Shown here: in pieces, positions 5,408 to 7,644 of the stretch
How the letters are laid out: each line of letters opens with the position of its first letter
Numbering within the stretch: the first letter of the stretch is position 1
Assembly (NCBI GenBank): GCA_900547195.1
Contig: URFQ01000101.1
Location: 1 to 7,644 of the forward strand
Origin: an uncultured Butyricicoccus sp.
GTDB lineage: Bacteria > Bacillota > Clostridia > Oscillospirales > Butyricicoccaceae
Direction: 5' to 3'
DNA length: 7,644 nucleotides
Notes under the pieces: model-generated
What the model was told of the DNA's origin: nothing
Database searches by the model: none
What the model saw: only the letters and a program-made list of their open reading frames with translations
Made by a program: the position numbers and the translations under genes

Positions 5408-7546
5408 ATGACAACCTTTCGCGAAGTCTATGGGGTGCTGCGGCGCAGGAACTTCAAAAATTATCTGTTGTTAATCGGTTGCTGCTTTTTTTCCGTCCTG
5501 CTGATTACCTCGTATGTGTGCATGATGCGCTCGCCCACCGTACTGACCGTGCTGCCCGAGGGGGGAGACAGCCGGAAGCAGGTGATGATGGTCTTTGTGC
5601 TTGCAGTCGTCGGCTGTGCGGTATTTACCACGTACGCGTCCGGCCTGTTCCTGCGCTCCAAATCACGTGAGACCGGTATTTATCTGGCGCTTGGTGCGAG
5701 CAAGCGCCAGGTGCGAAATCTTCTGTTTCAAGATCTTGCCCTGATGTCGGTAGCCTCTTGCGCCGCGGGCGCGGTTCTCGGCGTACCGTTTGCATGGATG
5801 ACATGGCAGCTTTTCCGGCTGCTGATCGTTGACAGTGAAGAGATGAAGCTGTCCTTTGATCCGCAGGCCATGCTGTTTGCATTTGCATTTTCGTTGTTTG
5901 TGATCCTGATGCTGTTTGCAATGGGTGCGCGATTCATCCGTCGCACAAATATCATCGATATCGTAAATGAATCCCGGAGGTCGGAACCGATCCATGCCGT
6001 CCCGCGCTGGTATGGCTGGGCAGGCATCCTGATCATGGCCGCAGGCGCTTTTCTCGGTTATGAAACCCCCTCGTTTTTCGTCCGTAAGCTGCACTGGTAT
6101 GCGCCGGAGGGGCTTTCGGCAATCGCTTATACCCCAGTATTCGTCGGCCTGTATATGGTGCTACTGCACACGGTGGTCAATGGTTGGGGACGCGGAAAAA
6201 ACCGCTATCAGCACATCATTTCCACCAGTATGATGAAATTCCAGGGGCGGCAGACCGTACGCAACATGTTGGTTATCACCGTACTGATCGCGGGCGGATA
6301 TTTCGGAGCGTTCTACACTCCCATGCTGGGTACTGGCGCCATGATGGCTTATGACCAGCGTCCAGTGGATTACGCCTACCATTTCCGAAACGATCAGGAC
6401 ATTCCGGATGAGGCCGAAGTGCGCCGGATGGCGGAAGAAGAACAGGTGACAATTACCGACTGGACGGCGCAGCCCATGGTACGGTTAGCTGTGGATGGCA
6501 CAGAACACGTAGAGCAGGACACCGGGTTTGGCATCACCTGGAGTCAAAAATATCGCGAAATCCTGGCTTCCGACCTGTTTCTCTCCGAAAGCGCATGGAA
6601 CGCGTTGACTGGGGATGATTTGGACCTTCCGTCGGGCACAATCGCCGCAGTCTTCGACCAGTATGGCAGCGCCAACGGCATGATGGGCAACGACGTTACA
6701 TTGGTGACGAACTACGTTACCGGTGTGCAGCTTCCGGTCACGTCGCGCGAAGAAGTGCTCAAAAATGACATCCTGTTTGGCCGCCGCGTACTGGATGATG
6801 GCGATTACGCGATGCTGGCCGAAGGGCTGCCCACAGACTGGCAGGAAACCGTGGTATTCTTTCAAGTCGAAAATGATGCGGACACCTATGTGTTTGCAAA
6901 ACGGCTGTTTAACGAAATTGTCGACCGCTCCGGACCGGAAGTAGAGCTGGTGGACGCATGGGATCCGGTGCGGCGCGATTTGGACATTCAGGAACAGGGA
7001 TTTTATTCATATGACCCAGCCGAATTCTCCGGGATTAGTGAAACAGGACTCGAGGGTATTGATTATGACAAACGCGACAGTTCGAGCTTCCGGCTGTATT
7101 GGCAGTATATGCCGCAGTTCCGTGTACTGGACAAAGCAGATTTTGTTCGGACGACGGCGGTGTTTTTGATGCTGTTTATCTTTATCGCCATTGTGTGCCT
7201 TGCGGCCGTGATTGTCATTGCATACACGCGCTGTATGACCATTGCGCTGCTCAACCGTCAGGTATATGATGATTTGCGCCATCTGGGGGCCTCGCGCACC
7301 TATTTGCGCCATGCGGTGCGCGGGCAGGTGAGCCGTGTGTTCTTTGTTCCGATTCTGGTCGGCACCGTTAGTATTTTCGGCCTGTATATGATGATTATGT
7401 ATTTTAATGGTTCGCCGCTTGGGTATACGCCGAATGAACTTGCCGGCATGGCGGTATGCCTGGTGCTGGTTGCGGTTTGCTCTTTCCTGCTGTATCTGGT
7501 ATACCGAAAGACCCTGAAAAAAGTCTGCACAACGCTGAACATTTGA
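5408..7546 (+). CDS. FtsX-like ABC transporter permease, BceB type
   Basis: This is a 712-residue permease. The first half has about seven membrane segments (roughly 18-38, 58-82, 105-135, 155-175, 200-217, 240-260, 287-305). An FtsX-type block follows the second: RETGIYLALGASKRQVRNLL. A large acidic extracytoplasmic domain (about 310-575) comes next. Three further segments (about 582-607, 645-668, 678-700) include a second FtsX block, QVYDDLRHLGASRTYLRHAV. Ten segments with one big loop between 7 and 8 is the BceB layout of exporters that free lipid II-cycle targets from peptide antibiotics such as bacitracin. At 712 residues it is somewhat longer than the usual 620-670. The start is the ATG at 5408, with AAGGAG (5394-5399) 8 nt upstream; a GTG at 5399 overlaps that site. 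It is the last gene of the operon, followed directly by a strong terminator. Substrate unknown. Confidence 0.92.
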   Translation: MTTFREVYGVLRRRNFKNYLLLIGCCFFSVLLITSYVCMMRSPTVLTVLPEGGDSRKQVMMVFVLAVVGCAVFTTYASGLFLRSKSRETGIYLALGASKRQVRNLLFQDLALMSVASCAAGAVLGVPFAWMTWQLFRLLIVDSEEMKLSFDPQAMLFAFAFSLFVILMLFAMGARFIRRTNIIDIVNESRRSEPIHAVPRWYGWAGILIMAAGAFLGYETPSFFVRKLHWYAPEGLSAIAYTPVFVGLYMVLLHTVVNGWGRGKNRYQHIISTSMMKFQGRQTVRNMLVITVLIAGGYFGAFYTPMLGTGAMMAYDQRPVDYAYHFRNDQDIPDEAEVRRMAEEEQVTITDWTAQPMVRLAVDGTEHVEQDTGFGITWSQKYREILASDLFLSESAWNALTGDDLDLPSGTIAAVFDQYGSANGMMGNDVTLVTNYVTGVQLPVTSREEVLKNDILFGRRVLDDGDYAMLAEGLPTDWQETVVFFQVENDADTYVFAKRLFNEIVDRSGPEVELVDAWDPVRRDLDIQEQGFYSYDPAEFSGISETGLEGIDYDKRDSSSFRLYWQYMPQFRVLDKADFVRTTAVFLMLFIFIAIVCLAAVIVIAYTRCMTIALLNRQVYDDLRHLGASRTYLRHAVRGQVSRVFFVPILVGTVSIFGLYMMIMYFNGSPLGYTPNELAGMAVCLVLVAVCSFLLYLVYRKTLKKVCTTLNI

Positions 7547-7547
7547 T

Positions 7548-7584
7548 AAAAAACAGGAAAGGGATAATCCCTTTCCTGTTTTTT
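7548..7584 (+). terminator. Strong intrinsic terminator of the traX-ABC operon
   Basis: Arms of 17 bp (7548-7564 and 7568-7584) pair perfectly around TAA, with a core of CAGGAAAGGGA and a six-T run closing the right arm. The A-run on the left and T-run on the right make it usable in both directions. It begins 1 bp after the permease stop. The remaining bases (7585-7644) are AT-rich and show no gene. Confidence 0.93.
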
Positions 7585-7644
7585 GTATAAAGCATGTGCC
7601 CGACAGTTCATAATAAAATATTACTGTAAAAAGCGAGGGAATGT

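Noticed and set aside
5663..6094. Minus-strand frame of 143 codons opposite the permease
   Set aside because: Antisense of membrane-protein coding sequence, overlapping several other such frames; no start signal.

Overview
The window looks like chromosome of a Gram-positive anaerobe of class Clostridia, probably an Oscillospiraceae/Lachnospiraceae-type gut bacterium. Reasons: AGGAGG-type ribosome binding sites 7-8 nt ahead of nearly every start, Firmicutes-specific families (GHKL/LytTR two-component pair, BceAB-like exporter, a small-protein family usually mislabelled acetylglutamate kinase), and mid-range GC coding sequence. The species cannot be read from the sequence.

Left third (1 to about 1790) is accessory and mostly decayed. 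On the minus strand, the first codons of an IS1182-type transposase run off the left edge. Behind it lies a broken gene for a Lys/Pro-rich protein with RGRPPK-type AT-hook motifs, carrying one frameshift and one nonsense codon. Further right are a minus-strand terminator, short relics without intact reading frames (one reminiscent of a serine recombinase), a perfect 14-bp inverted repeat, and one apparently intact small gene (883-1431, minus).

The right two thirds (1790-7584) form a compact module of two divergent transcription units around a 191-bp control region (3748-3938). Leftward: a LytTR response regulator and then a GHKL sensor kinase, overlapping by ATGA (AgrA/AgrC-like). Rightward: a TraX-family membrane protein, an ABC ATPase and a BceB-like FtsX permease, tightly spaced and closed by a strong intrinsic terminator (7548-7584). 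The last 60 bases hold no recognisable gene.

Working model (inference): the membrane kinase senses a peptide or envelope signal, and the LytTR regulator binds repeats in the shared control region and tunes its own operon, the traX-ABC operon, or both. The exporter would protect against, or move, a peptide or lipid-linked compound, with TraX perhaps modifying a peptide or envelope component. No autoinducer precursor, AgrB-type protease, lantibiotic gene or BceS-type kinase is present. No tRNA, rRNA, CRISPR array or riboswitch was recognised.
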